NCBI RefSeq assembly: GCF_003600625.1
Contig: NZ_CP032489.1
Coordinates: 2,666,001 to 2,730,000 of the forward strand
DNA length: 64,000 nucleotides
From: Arachidicoccus soli
Lineage (GTDB): Bacteria > Bacteroidota > Bacteroidia > Chitinophagales > Chitinophagaceae
Direction of reading: 5' to 3'
Shown: positions 45,668 through 54,360 of the stretch, piece after piece
Numbering within the stretch: position 1 is the first letter of the stretch
Layout: every line of letters starts with the position of its first letter
The notes under the pieces: generated by a model
Told to the model about the DNA's origin: nothing
What the model saw: the letters and a program-made list of their open reading frames with translations, nothing else
The model's database searches: none
Program-made: the position numbers and the translations under genes

Positions 45668-45754
45668 GCTGTGCGTATGGGTTGAGAAGCCCACTCATCG
45701 CTTTGCGTGAATGGGTAGTTCACTAAATTTAGATTATAAATAAAGCGCGGCTCG

Positions 45755-46741
45755 TTAGATTTTTGACAGTTGCTTATATCTGCTCTGGTAGGCCTGCAGG
45801 TAATTCCTTTTGGTCGTATCATCTAGAAATGATGCCTGTACCAGTTCTTCCACTTTGCTGGTGCCAGACAGCATTTTTCCTGCGATCCGGTCGAATACTT
45901 TAGCACCGATATCAGCCTTCCCTGCTAATACTGAAAATTGGTGCATGATCTTACCCTGCGCTAAGTTCGGTGGCAGGAGCCCGTCGTCCAGTGCAAAGTC
46001 ATGATCATGGATATGAATGCGACTGTTCAGCAGGTCGTACGCCGGACTCAGGCGATAGTCTCCCAGGGCTGTTTCCAGCAGCGAAAAGTTCTTAAAATGT
46101 GCGTCGCCATTGGAGAACAGGTAGTTAAACATCAATATCCGCAATAGTTTCGGCGCCTCTATGGCATAGGCCGGCACATATTGCTTCAGCAACTCAAAAA
46201 TCTCCAGGTAATTCCCCTGATATTTGTAATGCTCTCCATGAGTCTGTGGCGTGCGACCGGCCAGCGAGGCAAAATCATCCTGTGCCCATTTACTGCCGTC
46301 GGCCCGGACATCAAAGCGTAGGGTAATATAGGCATGTGCACCGTCAGCGAAAAAAATTAGGGCGTTCTCGGCTGTTTCAATACCGAAGACCTGCCCGGCG
46401 AGCTGCATAGTCAGGTGCTCATTCGCCGGCATCTGATCGGGCCGACGGCCAGCCGCTGGTATCGGCTTCAAAACATAGGTCCCGCGTTCGCCTTCATCAA
46501 TCAGCCTTAACTTGTTTTTGTCAAGGATAACAGAAAATTTTTCCTGAACCCCTGAGATTGATATCCGTTTACGGTTCTCTTCGAACAGCACATTGGTCTC
46601 CAGGTTAGCGGAAGGCGACCCGTAAGGCAGTATATGGCTGACCTTTCTTCCCTGAAATACCCGCTTCAGACAGGTGGTACTGTAAGTTTCATAGCCTGGT
46701 TTCAGCGTGCCCGGACAAAAATGGATATCTGGTAAACTCAT
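45755..46741 (-). CDS. HipT-like Ser/Thr kinase toxin (HipA C-terminal kinase only)
   Basis: 328 residues, clearly shorter than fused HipA (about 440) because the N-terminal subdomain is a separate gene. The Gly-rich loop reads RISISGVQEKF, with Ser61-Ile-Ser63, like the SIS autophosphorylation motif described for E. coli HipT rather than the single Ser of HipA. Kinase residues are seen in YLFSNGDAHFKNFSL and LSPAYDLLNS. HipT/HipA kinases inactivate an aminoacyl-tRNA synthetase (TrpS and GltX respectively). Its ATG overlaps the stop of the preceding gene by 4 bp. GC-rich compared with core genes. Confidence 0.9.
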   Translation of the reverse strand: MSLPDIHFCPGTLKPGYETYSTTCLKRVFQGRKVSHILPYGSPSANLETNVLFEENRKRISISGVQEKFSVILDKNKLRLIDEGERGTYVLKPIPAAGRRPDQMPANEHLTMQLAGQVFGIETAENALIFFADGAHAYITLRFDVRADGSKWAQDDFASLAGRTPQTHGEHYKYQGNYLEIFELLKQYVPAYAIEAPKLLRILMFNYLFSNGDAHFKNFSLLETALGDYRLSPAYDLLNSRIHIHDHDFALDDGLLPPNLAQGKIMHQFSVLAGKADIGAKVFDRIAGKMLSGTSKVEELVQASFLDDTTKRNYLQAYQSRYKQLSKI

Positions 46742-47067
46742 AGATTCTCGATTTTAACAATCGTTACCGCACCGATCGTATCATTTATTGCAGTGGCCAT
46801 CAGCAAACCAAAATAATCATCACTGTCCAGCCGGTTAAGCCGGCATACGACCTGCTTATTTGATCCTTCCGGCAGCATATTGCAGAAAAATGGAAACAGG
46901 TAGGCCGACCGGTAGACTTCGGTCGTTTTAGGCAGCGTCAGACTAATGCCGGGTTTGCCGGCATCTTCCAGCCAGTCACCTGCGTATTGAAATTCAAATT
47001 TCCCGTCGTCATGCTGCGACAACATACCGGCCTCTTCTCCTCTGAATAACACTTTTGCTTTTCTCAT
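46738..47067 (-). CDS. HipS-like protein (detached HipA N-subdomain)
   Basis: 109 residues from the ATG at 47067, which overlaps the hipB stop by 4 bp; a longer frame to 47121 runs inside hipB. It matches the HipA N-terminal subdomain (Couple_hipA type): KAKVLFRGEEAGMLSQHDDG, then AGKPGISLTLPKTTEVYRS, FPFFCNMLPEGSNKQVVCR and DDYFGLLMATAINDTIGAVTI. In the described E. coli HipBST system the equivalent HipS acts as the antitoxin of HipT, while HipB mainly binds DNA. Confidence 0.88.
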   Translation of the reverse strand: MRKAKVLFRGEEAGMLSQHDDGKFEFQYAGDWLEDAGKPGISLTLPKTTEVYRSAYLFPFFCNMLPEGSNKQVVCRLNRLDSDDYFGLLMATAINDTIGAVTIVKIENL

Positions 47068-47279
47068 GGCCCAACAGTTTCTTTTACGTTCAATGTGATC
47101 TCTAAGCCGAGCGTATCGCAAAGTTTTTTCAGCGTCATTAAGGTTGGATTCCCTTTGCCCGACTCGAATTTTTTTAAAGCGCCGATTGCCACGCCTGATA
47201 GTTCGGATAAAGTTTCCTGGGTTACCTGAAGGGAATCCCGCCTGGATTTGATGGTCTCTATGATAGCTGAGAAGTACAT
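47064..47279 (-). CDS. HipB-like XRE DNA-binding protein
   Basis: 71 residues, a single HTH domain: SRRDSLQVTQETLSELSGVA, IGALKKFESGKGNPTLMTLK and KLCDTLGLEITLNV. First gene of a three-gene, 4-bp-overlapping operon. Two matched inverted repeats lie 52 and 108 bases upstream of its start and are likely its operators. Confidence 0.92.
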   Translation of the reverse strand: MYFSAIIETIKSRRDSLQVTQETLSELSGVAIGALKKFESGKGNPTLMTLKKLCDTLGLEITLNVKETVGP

Positions 47280-47330
47280 TATAATATTCTATTTATGATA
47301 AAAATAGGAAAAATAATTGATAGCAGCTAA

Positions 47331-47418
47331 AAAAGTACTTTAAAATATACTTTTCAACAACAATCGCCTCCAACAATCTGAGATTCACGGTAAAGTACAT
47401 TTTAGTATACTTTACCGT
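47331..47418 (-). promoter_or_regulatory. Two candidate HipB operators
   Basis: Two sites with the same architecture AAAGTA-N10-TACTTT: O1 at about 47332-47353 and O2 at about 47392-47413, centres 60 bp apart. O2 lies within a longer perfect inverted repeat with 11-bp arms ACGGTAAAGTA/TACTTTACCGT (47387-47397/47408-47418). Both share the extra half-site detail GTAC...ATAC. Known HipB operators are also paired palindromes upstream of hipB. Confidence 0.75.
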
Positions 47419-47484
47419 AAAATAAATAACAAATATTCCTGTGAATGAGTTCAGGATTCCACTGTCAGCCGCATTGATCTTCCA

Positions 47485-47492
47485 TATCTTTG
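47485..47492 (+). promoter_or_regulatory. Plus-strand -7 box now cut off from its gene by IS1380 copy B
   Basis: TATCTTTG, an exact TAnnTTTG match. Removing the 1483-bp element and one ATAAT places it 27 bases before the ATG at 49008, the expected distance for a Bacteroidota promoter. Confidence 0.5.
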
Positions 47493-47518
47493 CCGATATC
47501 TATTTTAGTCGCCATAAT

Positions 47519-49001
47519 CCCAAAAAGTTCATTAGAACTATGAATCAATAATTATGAATGGTTGTTTGATGTTGTCGATGTTAGCCCAGAGTTGCCTAAT
47601 CCATTTTCGTTGTTTCATCTGTAAAGACATTTTGAGCACGCTGTCCCTGCCATTTTTCACGATGTAGCTTCCAATGTTTAAAGTAGTGTATCTGATCGTT
47701 TTAAGCATGGGTTTTGCTTTGGTAGGAATCACTACCTGTTTAAACAAGCTCATTAAATTATAGGCTATCATGATAAAATTCATAGTAGTTTCTGTAGCGT
47801 CAAAACTGTTTTGATTCATCTTGTCTACTGCATAATCATATTTGAGTTCTTTGATTTGATTTTCACAATTGGCCCTACCTCTATATAGTCTCCAAACCTC
47901 TGCGGCAGGGAGTTTTAGGTTGGTTATATAGCAGCTGTGCCGATAACCTGACACTATATCGTCATCTTCAAACAGTCGTAATGTTTTGCCGGTAGCCTTA
48001 GGCCTTTCTGCTATTTCTTGCCTAACTATTATCAATCTTCGGGGTGCGTCCCACATAGGTGATTGGTAATGCGTAGCACAAATTTCGATACCATTGTCAA
48101 GCTGTAGCCATGTCTTTTGGCTTTGAATATGCCGCTGAATGGTAGTGTACAGGGGACAGGCTATGATATAGGAAACAGGGGCAGCCCTGTTTTCCAAAAG
48201 TTCAAATATTTTCTTGGAATAAAATCCGCTATCCGCCCTCAGCAGCCCAATTTGTTTGTTTTGAAGATTGGCCAAAGTCGACTCCATAAATGCCTCAAAA
48301 TTGTTGGCAGTATGTGCATCACCACTTCTGAGCCAAAAATTGGCCACCATTTGCACATCAGACACAAAAGCCATAAGCGGATGGTGCGACTTACGGCCCG
48401 GCTTCTTCGCGTTGTAGCCTACTGCTGCACCTTGCTGCTCCCCATAACGGGTAATGACGGAAGAATCAAAATCCAAAGTATAGTTGTCAAAAGAAAGATT
48501 GTCGAAAAACCATTTGTAGAAAGCCGGAAACACGCGGCTGTTGGTCTTCATGGTAAATTTTTGAAAAAATCTTACAAAGGCCCTATGTCCCGCCATGCGT
48601 TCCCAGCCGAATAGCTGTTGTAAAACACCATCGAAACGGGCCACTTCCAAATGCTCGTACCTATTAGCTCCACACCAAACAGAAACAATGAACTGCAGAA
48701 TAATCTGAACAGGATCATAACCTCTGTTGGAGCCGGGCTGAGGCAACGGAGTCCGCTCCAAAAAATGGGTAAACTTCATTTGTTCCAGCATCTTTTGTAG
48801 CAAAATAATGCCTCCATGAGCGGTCACTTCCTTATCTGTAAACTCAATTTTGGTAACGGTCATGGCTGTAAGATTTTCTTACACTAAATTACAAAAAATC
48901 ATACTAGTACTATGCAAAATTAATATTTGATATTCAATAACTTACAACTACAAATTTCTAATGACCGTCATTAGAAATTTGGTCCCATTGAACTTTTTGG
49001 G
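47519..49001. mobile_element. IS1380-family element, copy B
   Basis: 1483 bp with the same 13-bp ends as copy A and again flanked by ATAAT on both sides (47514-47518 and 49002-49006). Direct orientation relative to copy A, so the pair brackets 42527-49001 as a potential composite transposon containing most of IS605 copy 2 and the hip operon. Confidence 0.95.
47538..48863 (-). CDS. IS1380-family transposase (copy B)
   Basis: 441 residues, intact, with the same DDE residues as copy A (Asp133, Asp211, Glu334). Only about four residue differences separate the two, so the copies diverged recently or are still being homogenised. Confidence 0.95.
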   Translation of the reverse strand: MTVTKIEFTDKEVTAHGGIILLQKMLEQMKFTHFLERTPLPQPGSNRGYDPVQIILQFIVSVWCGANRYEHLEVARFDGVLQQLFGWERMAGHRAFVRFFQKFTMKTNSRVFPAFYKWFFDNLSFDNYTLDFDSSVITRYGEQQGAAVGYNAKKPGRKSHHPLMAFVSDVQMVANFWLRSGDAHTANNFEAFMESTLANLQNKQIGLLRADSGFYSKKIFELLENRAAPVSYIIACPLYTTIQRHIQSQKTWLQLDNGIEICATHYQSPMWDAPRRLIIVRQEIAERPKATGKTLRLFEDDDIVSGYRHSCYITNLKLPAAEVWRLYRGRANCENQIKELKYDYAVDKMNQNSFDATETTMNFIMIAYNLMSLFKQVVIPTKAKPMLKTIRYTTLNIGSYIVKNGRDSVLKMSLQMKQRKWIRQLWANIDNIKQPFIIIDS

Positions 49002-49007
49002 ATAATT

Positions 49008-49250
49008 ATGGAACAAGGACAGATTGACAAATATATTGAATCAAATAAAAAACAAAAGCAAGGATTTGCTGACAGAATTTTAATCCACTATAAGGGTATA
49101 AGGGAGGAGGTAATTCCATCCATGAAATTATTCCATTTACAAAGATGCTTATCCAAGTTTATTTCACTCTTAAAAACCAATGGCAAAATATACAATCTAG
49201 AAATATTGCTTCATTCAATCCTAAACTTATACTTACCAGATGTGATATGA
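49008..49250 (+). CDS. Short protein of unknown function, probably a gene remnant
   Basis: 80 residues beginning MEQGQIDKYIESNKKQKQG and continuing ADRILIHYKGIREEVIPS, lysine-rich and helical, with good coding character in the first half. The second half overlaps the 3' end of the rhamnosidase gene (by 40 bp, convergent) and looks less genuine, so the original gene may be truncated. Its promoter appears to lie on the other side of IS1380 copy B. I do not recognise the family. Confidence 0.45.
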   Translation: MEQGQIDKYIESNKKQKQGFADRILIHYKGIREEVIPSMKLFHLQRCLSKFISLLKTNGKIYNLEILLHSILNLYLPDVI

Positions 49251-51886
49251 TAGGCTTGTGTATTTTTTATAGAGACTTTATCCAAATAAACTGATTGACC
49301 TTTCCTTATTGGAAAATTAATAGTGGCAGTAGAATTTGCTGGTATTGTAACATCATAATAAATAACATTCCCTTTCCTTTGCCATGCGGAAATTATCTTG
49401 CCGTAGGGGCTTGTATGTTCAGCAGTAAAATAAGTCAAGCTATCCATAAAGTGCGGTTCAAGCAGCACATTTTTAAATCCGGGATGTTGCTCGTCAACTC
49501 TTATACCCCCTATTCCTTTGAATAGCCAAGCGCCTATTTGTCCAAACATAATATGGTTCAAGGATAAGTCTCTTTTCTTGGTAATATCCCAGTTCTCATA
49601 TAAGGTGGTGGCTCCATTTACAATCCACCAACCCCAGGAAGGAAATGTTTTTTGAGCTGCCAAACGATAAGCCGTTTCTGCTTGTCCATTTTCGCTCAAA
49701 GCGCCCAATATGGCTTTGGCCCCAAGAATACCCACATCTAAATGGTTATTATTTGCGGCAACTGCCTGTGCAAGATTTTCGGCAACTCTTTTCTTTAAAT
49801 CATCAGGCACAATCCCCCAGAATAAAGGCACACTTAATTCTGTTTGATTACCTTCGGCATAGATGGCTTTTTCCTTATTCAAATATTTGCTGTTGATAGC
49901 ATTTTTTATTTTGGTCGCCAATGCTTCATACTTCTTATAATCTACTTGCTGATGTAATATTTTCGCAGTTTTTGCCAATATCGTCACATCTACATAATAA
50001 TAAACCGAAGACGTCAATTCTACCGGCGTTGTCGATTTTAGAGGTGCCCAATCACCGAGTCCCCAAGTGGTTAATCCATCCGGATATAAATAGGCGATAT
50101 GGTTTACATAGCGTTTGATATTTTCATAATTATCGCTGAGTATTTTGGTATCGCCATAAAACAAATAGACATTCCAGGGAATAATGGCAATTGCACTAGT
50201 CCAGTCGGGACCGTTGCCCCATTCGTATCCCCAACCATCGGAAGGAACAATAGAGGGCAATACACCATTGGGTTGTTGCTCATCACGCATATCTCTCAAC
50301 CATTTTTCATAAATAGTAATAGCATCAAAATTATACAAGCCCGTCTCACTGGCGATGTGTGCATCTCCTGTCCAGCCATTCTTTTCGCGCTGCGGGCAAT
50401 CAGTTGGATAACCAAAAAGATTTGACAAATAAGATGCATTCGTAGCTGCATATATTTTGTTGAGCAAATTGTTGGAACAGTCTATATTTCCTATGTTGGC
50501 TACATCACTATGCATAAAATAGGCGACAAGATTTTCTTTCTTTAAAGAGATGGGTCTATCTGCTTTAACCTCAATATATTGAAATCCTTTGTAATCAAAA
50601 CGCGGCATGAAAGTTTCTGGACCCTTTCCGTTAAGGATATAAATGTCGGTCCCAAAGGGATCGTAACTCCAGGTATCTTTTGATAAAAAATAATCTACGT
50701 TGGATTGATCGGGATAGCCATTTTTATCCAAAAATTCCGAATGAATAACATGGACTATTGTACCAGAATCTCCATCTAAAGTCACTTGCGTAACACCAGC
50801 AATATTTCTTCCTAAATTATAGACATAGGTGGAATCATTTATCCGCTGCATGCTTACCGGTTTTATTTCTTGCACATTCCTAATCGGCTGCATACTTTGA
50901 GCAGAGATATATTCGCCGGGTGCTTTTCTATAGATAACATTTTTCCATTTACTATCATCAAAATTTACTGTATTCCATCCCGGCTGTTCTAATCTAGCAT
51001 CATAATGCTCCCCGGTGTAAATACTATTAAAAACAATTGGGCCGAGCGATGTTTTCCAAGTTTCATCTGAGCTAATTGTCTCGATAGAACCATCCTCGTA
51101 AGTAATTCTCAAATCCAGACAAAAGGCGGGTCGGTTTCGCCAAGGTGCGCGCTCATAATCCCAGACGGCTTTGGATTGAAAATTGTACCAACCGTTACCT
51201 AATATAACGCCAATCGCATTTTTGCCTGCTTGTAGATTTTTAGTAACATCGTAAGTCACATATAAGGTTCGGCGATCAAAACGGGTATATGCAGGATCTA
51301 AACGATGATTGCCCACTTTATTGCCATTGATATATAATTCATATAAACCTGCAGCACTAATGTAAGCACGTGCAGATTTTATTTTTTTCTCCGCAGTAAA
51401 TAACTTCCTAAAATAAGGCGCAGGTTTGAGGTGAATATCTTCTCCATCACTTATCCAAAACCCTTTCCAATTCGTTTCCGATAACATACCTGTTTCAAAA
51501 GAGGAAATAGTAGAAATAAATGACTTATTCGCATTTAACCATGAAGCAACTCGCCAATAATATTTAGTAAATGGTTGCAACTGTTTACCTTGATAAACCA
51601 CCAGATTATTGGACAAATTGACTTTAGCAGTCTGCCAGCTATTTCCTTTTCCCTTTAAGACATCCAAAGAATCTGTACCCACAATGATCTGATACGCCAA
51701 TTGAGATATATTGGGATTTGAATCTTCTATCTGCCACATAAACCGAGGATGTACATTATCTATGCCTATAGGGTTTTTGAGATAATCACATTTCAAATTA
51801 TGGATAGAAGGCTTTTGTGCCCAGCAAATAGAAATAGAAAATGCTAAGACAATAAAAGAAAATATTTTTCTAAAGAATGTATTCAT
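49211..51886 (-). CDS. Secreted alpha-L-rhamnosidase, GH78
   Basis: 891 residues with a signal peptide (FSFIVLAFSISICWAQ). Domain order fits GH78: an N-terminal Fn3-like region with NPIGIDNVHPRFMWQ, a beta-sandwich with ARAYISAAGLYELYINGNKVG, then the (alpha/alpha)6 catalytic barrel from about residue 480, with CPQREKNGWTGDAHIASE (catalytic acid region) and GDWAPL, and a C-terminal beta domain (SPYGKIISAWQRKGNVIYY). It removes terminal rhamnose from plant polysaccharides or glycosides. Lies beside a sugar catabolic operon on the same strand, separated by an unrecognised secreted protein and an IS remnant. Confidence 0.95.
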   Translation of the reverse strand: MNTFFRKIFSFIVLAFSISICWAQKPSIHNLKCDYLKNPIGIDNVHPRFMWQIEDSNPNISQLAYQIIVGTDSLDVLKGKGNSWQTAKVNLSNNLVVYQGKQLQPFTKYYWRVASWLNANKSFISTISSFETGMLSETNWKGFWISDGEDIHLKPAPYFRKLFTAEKKIKSARAYISAAGLYELYINGNKVGNHRLDPAYTRFDRRTLYVTYDVTKNLQAGKNAIGVILGNGWYNFQSKAVWDYERAPWRNRPAFCLDLRITYEDGSIETISSDETWKTSLGPIVFNSIYTGEHYDARLEQPGWNTVNFDDSKWKNVIYRKAPGEYISAQSMQPIRNVQEIKPVSMQRINDSTYVYNLGRNIAGVTQVTLDGDSGTIVHVIHSEFLDKNGYPDQSNVDYFLSKDTWSYDPFGTDIYILNGKGPETFMPRFDYKGFQYIEVKADRPISLKKENLVAYFMHSDVANIGNIDCSNNLLNKIYAATNASYLSNLFGYPTDCPQREKNGWTGDAHIASETGLYNFDAITIYEKWLRDMRDEQQPNGVLPSIVPSDGWGYEWGNGPDWTSAIAIIPWNVYLFYGDTKILSDNYENIKRYVNHIAYLYPDGLTTWGLGDWAPLKSTTPVELTSSVYYYVDVTILAKTAKILHQQVDYKKYEALATKIKNAINSKYLNKEKAIYAEGNQTELSVPLFWGIVPDDLKKRVAENLAQAVAANNNHLDVGILGAKAILGALSENGQAETAYRLAAQKTFPSWGWWIVNGATTLYENWDITKKRDLSLNHIMFGQIGAWLFKGIGGIRVDEQHPGFKNVLLEPHFMDSLTYFTAEHTSPYGKIISAWQRKGNVIYYDVTIPANSTATINFPIRKGQSVYLDKVSIKNTQAYHITSGKYKFRIE

Positions 51887-51985
51887 AATTGCTAAAAAAT
51901 GGATGAGTGAATATCTAAACGTTGGACCAACATAATTATTTTTTTAAAAACAGCGGCATTATTTCCTGGATTAGGGTCGTCTTTT

Positions 51986-53635
51986 TTATTTCAAAGGTGG
52001 ATAGCTATTCATTTTTAATATTATTTTATTCTTCTCAGGCGATAACCTAAAAACCTGTCCGGCCTCTTTACTGAATGAGCCTTTTGATGCAGTCACTGCG
52101 TAATCGGAATTTTCTGCAGATGCTTGCACAGTTTTTGTACTTATATCTTTAAAAGGAAGCGTAGCATTGTTGGCTGTTACTAAATCCAAAAACCAATTTT
52201 GCTTTTTACTCGTTTTCAAATGTATCGTTATCTGCTTATCGGTGAACTCCATGTATAAAATACCTGGTATATTTTTTAAATGCCAACTAATTTTCAATAA
52301 GCCCTTTTGCTTATCACTTACGATAGGTTTATCATCACCCAGCAACAATACTTCTTTATGATCAACCATGGTTTTGAACCATAGACCAGCTAATATTGTC
52401 TTATTACTCCACAAATATCCATCTACAAATGGTAGCGTAAACAAATGGCATTCATTGGAAGTTGTAGGCGTATTGATGTAAGGCGATGGGATATTTTCAT
52501 TAAACAGATGAATATCTCTAAACCGCAAACTTCCTTTATCCCATAGTAAATTGGCTCTATAGAATTTACTATCAAACCATACCGTTTTTTTGTTTCCTCC
52601 CGGCAAATCTTCTAGTGCCGTAACAGAAGTGGCGGGTGTGGTACTAAAATTCTTTTTAAACCACTCTCCAGATTGTGCCAATGTCTCCACTTTTATCCTG
52701 CCTTCATCTCTGAGTTTTTCAAAGAGCGGGAACTGCATTTCCAATCCCTTCGCCATCGCCTTCCAAGTAAAAGAATTTTCTTGACCGGCTTGTGTATAAG
52801 CAAAAGCCATAGAAGCACCATTCACAAACTGTTTAAGAAACCAATGTACCCATACGGAATCTCCACCTGCTTTTGGGTAAACAGGTTCCAGCGTTACCAC
52901 TCCTTGCCTATCTTGCATCAAACCATCATCATATTGTCGGATTGGGTCGCTACCTAACATTCTAAAAATAGGAACAGCTATTTGTTTTGACGCATGTTGT
53001 GCAGGCATATAGGCATTGACCTTACTGGGATAATAAGCCTGATTCCAATAGCCGCCCCATAAAGTATAACCATCTGTCCCATACTGGTCTTTGCAGTTAG
53101 CAGAAGCTACTATGTGATATTTCTGGTACATATAATTTAAGCTGTACGCATCGATAAACCATGAAGCCACTGACTTAGGATAATAACCAAATATCTTTTT
53201 AAAATCCCCCATATAGGTATCAATCAATTTTTCTCTTTCGGCAGGTGTATAGCCGGTGGAGAATCCAATATTTGCACGCCAATCCCAGGGATAACGCCCT
53301 CTCCATTTCATTCCGGCATGCTCCACCAGTGGTTCGGGGATTTCCCACCAAGCGCCTATCTCAAAAGAATCTCTTGGAAGGCTTTTCAATAACTGTTGAT
53401 AGCGGGGATTCATCAATGCATCATATTGCAATAAAAAGGTTCCCGGTAAATGGTGTAGTCGCATCAATGCTATCTGCTTTACCACAGTTTGATATAAAAC
53501 ATCTTCTGTTATACTTTTATCACGTGGCTCCAGCAATCGTACAAAATTGACAATATTAACGATTTTTGGTTTTTGACAAAAAGCATATGGATGAATAAAA
53601 AGAAGGATAAGGCAACCTATAATTATTTTTTTCAT
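51986..53635 (-). CDS. Large secreted protein of unknown function, glycosidase-like
   Basis: 549 residues with a signal peptide (IIIGCLILLFIHPYAFCQ). Aromatic-rich, strand/helix-alternating N-terminal part: IGAWWEIPEPLVEHAGMKW, GYYPKSVASWFIDAYSLNYM, DQYGTDGYTLWGGYWNQAYY. The composition suggests a barrel-type glycoside hydrolase or deacetylase-like fold. The C-terminal 150 residues are beta-rich, ending in RLSPEKNKIILKMNSYPPLK. I cannot assign a CAZy family. It lies 99 bases upstream of the rhamnosidase on the same strand and is probably cotranscribed. Confidence 0.75.
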   Translation of the reverse strand: MKKIIIGCLILLFIHPYAFCQKPKIVNIVNFVRLLEPRDKSITEDVLYQTVVKQIALMRLHHLPGTFLLQYDALMNPRYQQLLKSLPRDSFEIGAWWEIPEPLVEHAGMKWRGRYPWDWRANIGFSTGYTPAEREKLIDTYMGDFKKIFGYYPKSVASWFIDAYSLNYMYQKYHIVASANCKDQYGTDGYTLWGGYWNQAYYPSKVNAYMPAQHASKQIAVPIFRMLGSDPIRQYDDGLMQDRQGVVTLEPVYPKAGGDSVWVHWFLKQFVNGASMAFAYTQAGQENSFTWKAMAKGLEMQFPLFEKLRDEGRIKVETLAQSGEWFKKNFSTTPATSVTALEDLPGGNKKTVWFDSKFYRANLLWDKGSLRFRDIHLFNENIPSPYINTPTTSNECHLFTLPFVDGYLWSNKTILAGLWFKTMVDHKEVLLLGDDKPIVSDKQKGLLKISWHLKNIPGILYMEFTDKQITIHLKTSKKQNWFLDLVTANNATLPFKDISTKTVQASAENSDYAVTASKGSFSKEAGQVFRLSPEKNKIILKMNSYPPLK

Positions 53636-54031
53636 TGCATATTTTTTACTTTTCCACTTTCACCTAATAGAATAGCTAATGGATTGCATACATATTCATT
53701 GAAAATTTATTCTGCTTGTGTTCCCAATAAAAGAATTCAGTCAATTAAGCATACCCCCTTTAAAGTACCTTTTGCCTGACTATTCCACCAGTAAGTTAAG
53801 AAAATAATTGACTCCCTTAATTGATAATAGGACTATCCTTGAATTTTAAAGTTAAACTAAAGCTTATAATCAGCGGACAAGCCTACTGTCAATGCCTGTG
53901 TAGGGGATAGTAATAGTGCGACGCTTATCATTGAGTCCGCTTTAGCTTAAAATGCCATTTCTCATCGGAAGGATTTTTCGTTATTTCTATTGGCAAGGCT
54001 TCTCCAAAAACAGTTCCTCACTATATTTTAT
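53636..54031. other. 396-bp gap between the secreted protein and the IS605 remnant
   Basis: No gene supported. It presumably includes the promoter of the minus-strand secreted protein/rhamnosidase unit; no exact TAnnTTTG box with -33 partner stands out. The stretch ends at TTTAT (54027-54031), the IS605 target. Confidence 0.5.
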
Positions 54032-54360
54032 AAAACCTGCCGTAAAACGCATTCATCGCCTGCTTGGATGGGATGTAAGGCACAAAGGTTTTTACCCTTG
54101 TAATAATATGTATTGACGGATAGTTTCAGGCGATGCTTCACCTATTGAACAGACAAAGTAACCATCCGACCAAAAAAAATGCTGATACCAATATTGCTTA
54201 CGGAGTGTGCTGCCGTGCAACTTCCATAATGGACCTGTACTTTACTGCTTTAACCTGCGGGTGGAGGAATCCACCTGCAACCGTTAAAGTGAGGCATTAG
54301 CCTGTGTTTATGGGTTGCGAAGAGCCCCCTCATCGCAATTGCCAGAGTCGGTAATTCACT
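54032..54360. mobile_element. Degenerate, internally deleted IS605 remnant (MITE-like)
   Basis: About 330 bp. The left end follows TTTAT and retains CGTAAAACGCATTCATCG and GGATGGGATGTAAG. A 3' part of tnpA remains on the minus strand (54092-54262): LRKQYWYQHFFWSDGYFVCS and then IGEASPETIRQYILLQG, with an internal stop after RRLKQ. tnpB is almost entirely deleted, leaving only CAACCGTTAAAGTGAGGCAT and a right-end hairpin region to ATTCACT at 54360, directly against the kinase stop codon. Sequence differs from copies 1 and 2, so it is older. Confidence 0.85.

Larger units (their letters stand above)
42454..45724. mobile_element. IS200/IS605-family element, copy 2, split by IS1380
   Basis: The left end follows TTTAT (42449-42453) and matches copy 1 up to CTTACATAAT. 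At 42527 an IS1380 element interrupts it, and the IS605 sequence resumes at 44010 (ATAATGATTG) and continues to GTTCACT at about 45724. Without the insertion it is about 1.78 kb and almost identical to copy 1. tnpA and tnpB are intact, but the left-end hairpin is now 1.5 kb from its normal position. Confidence 0.92.
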
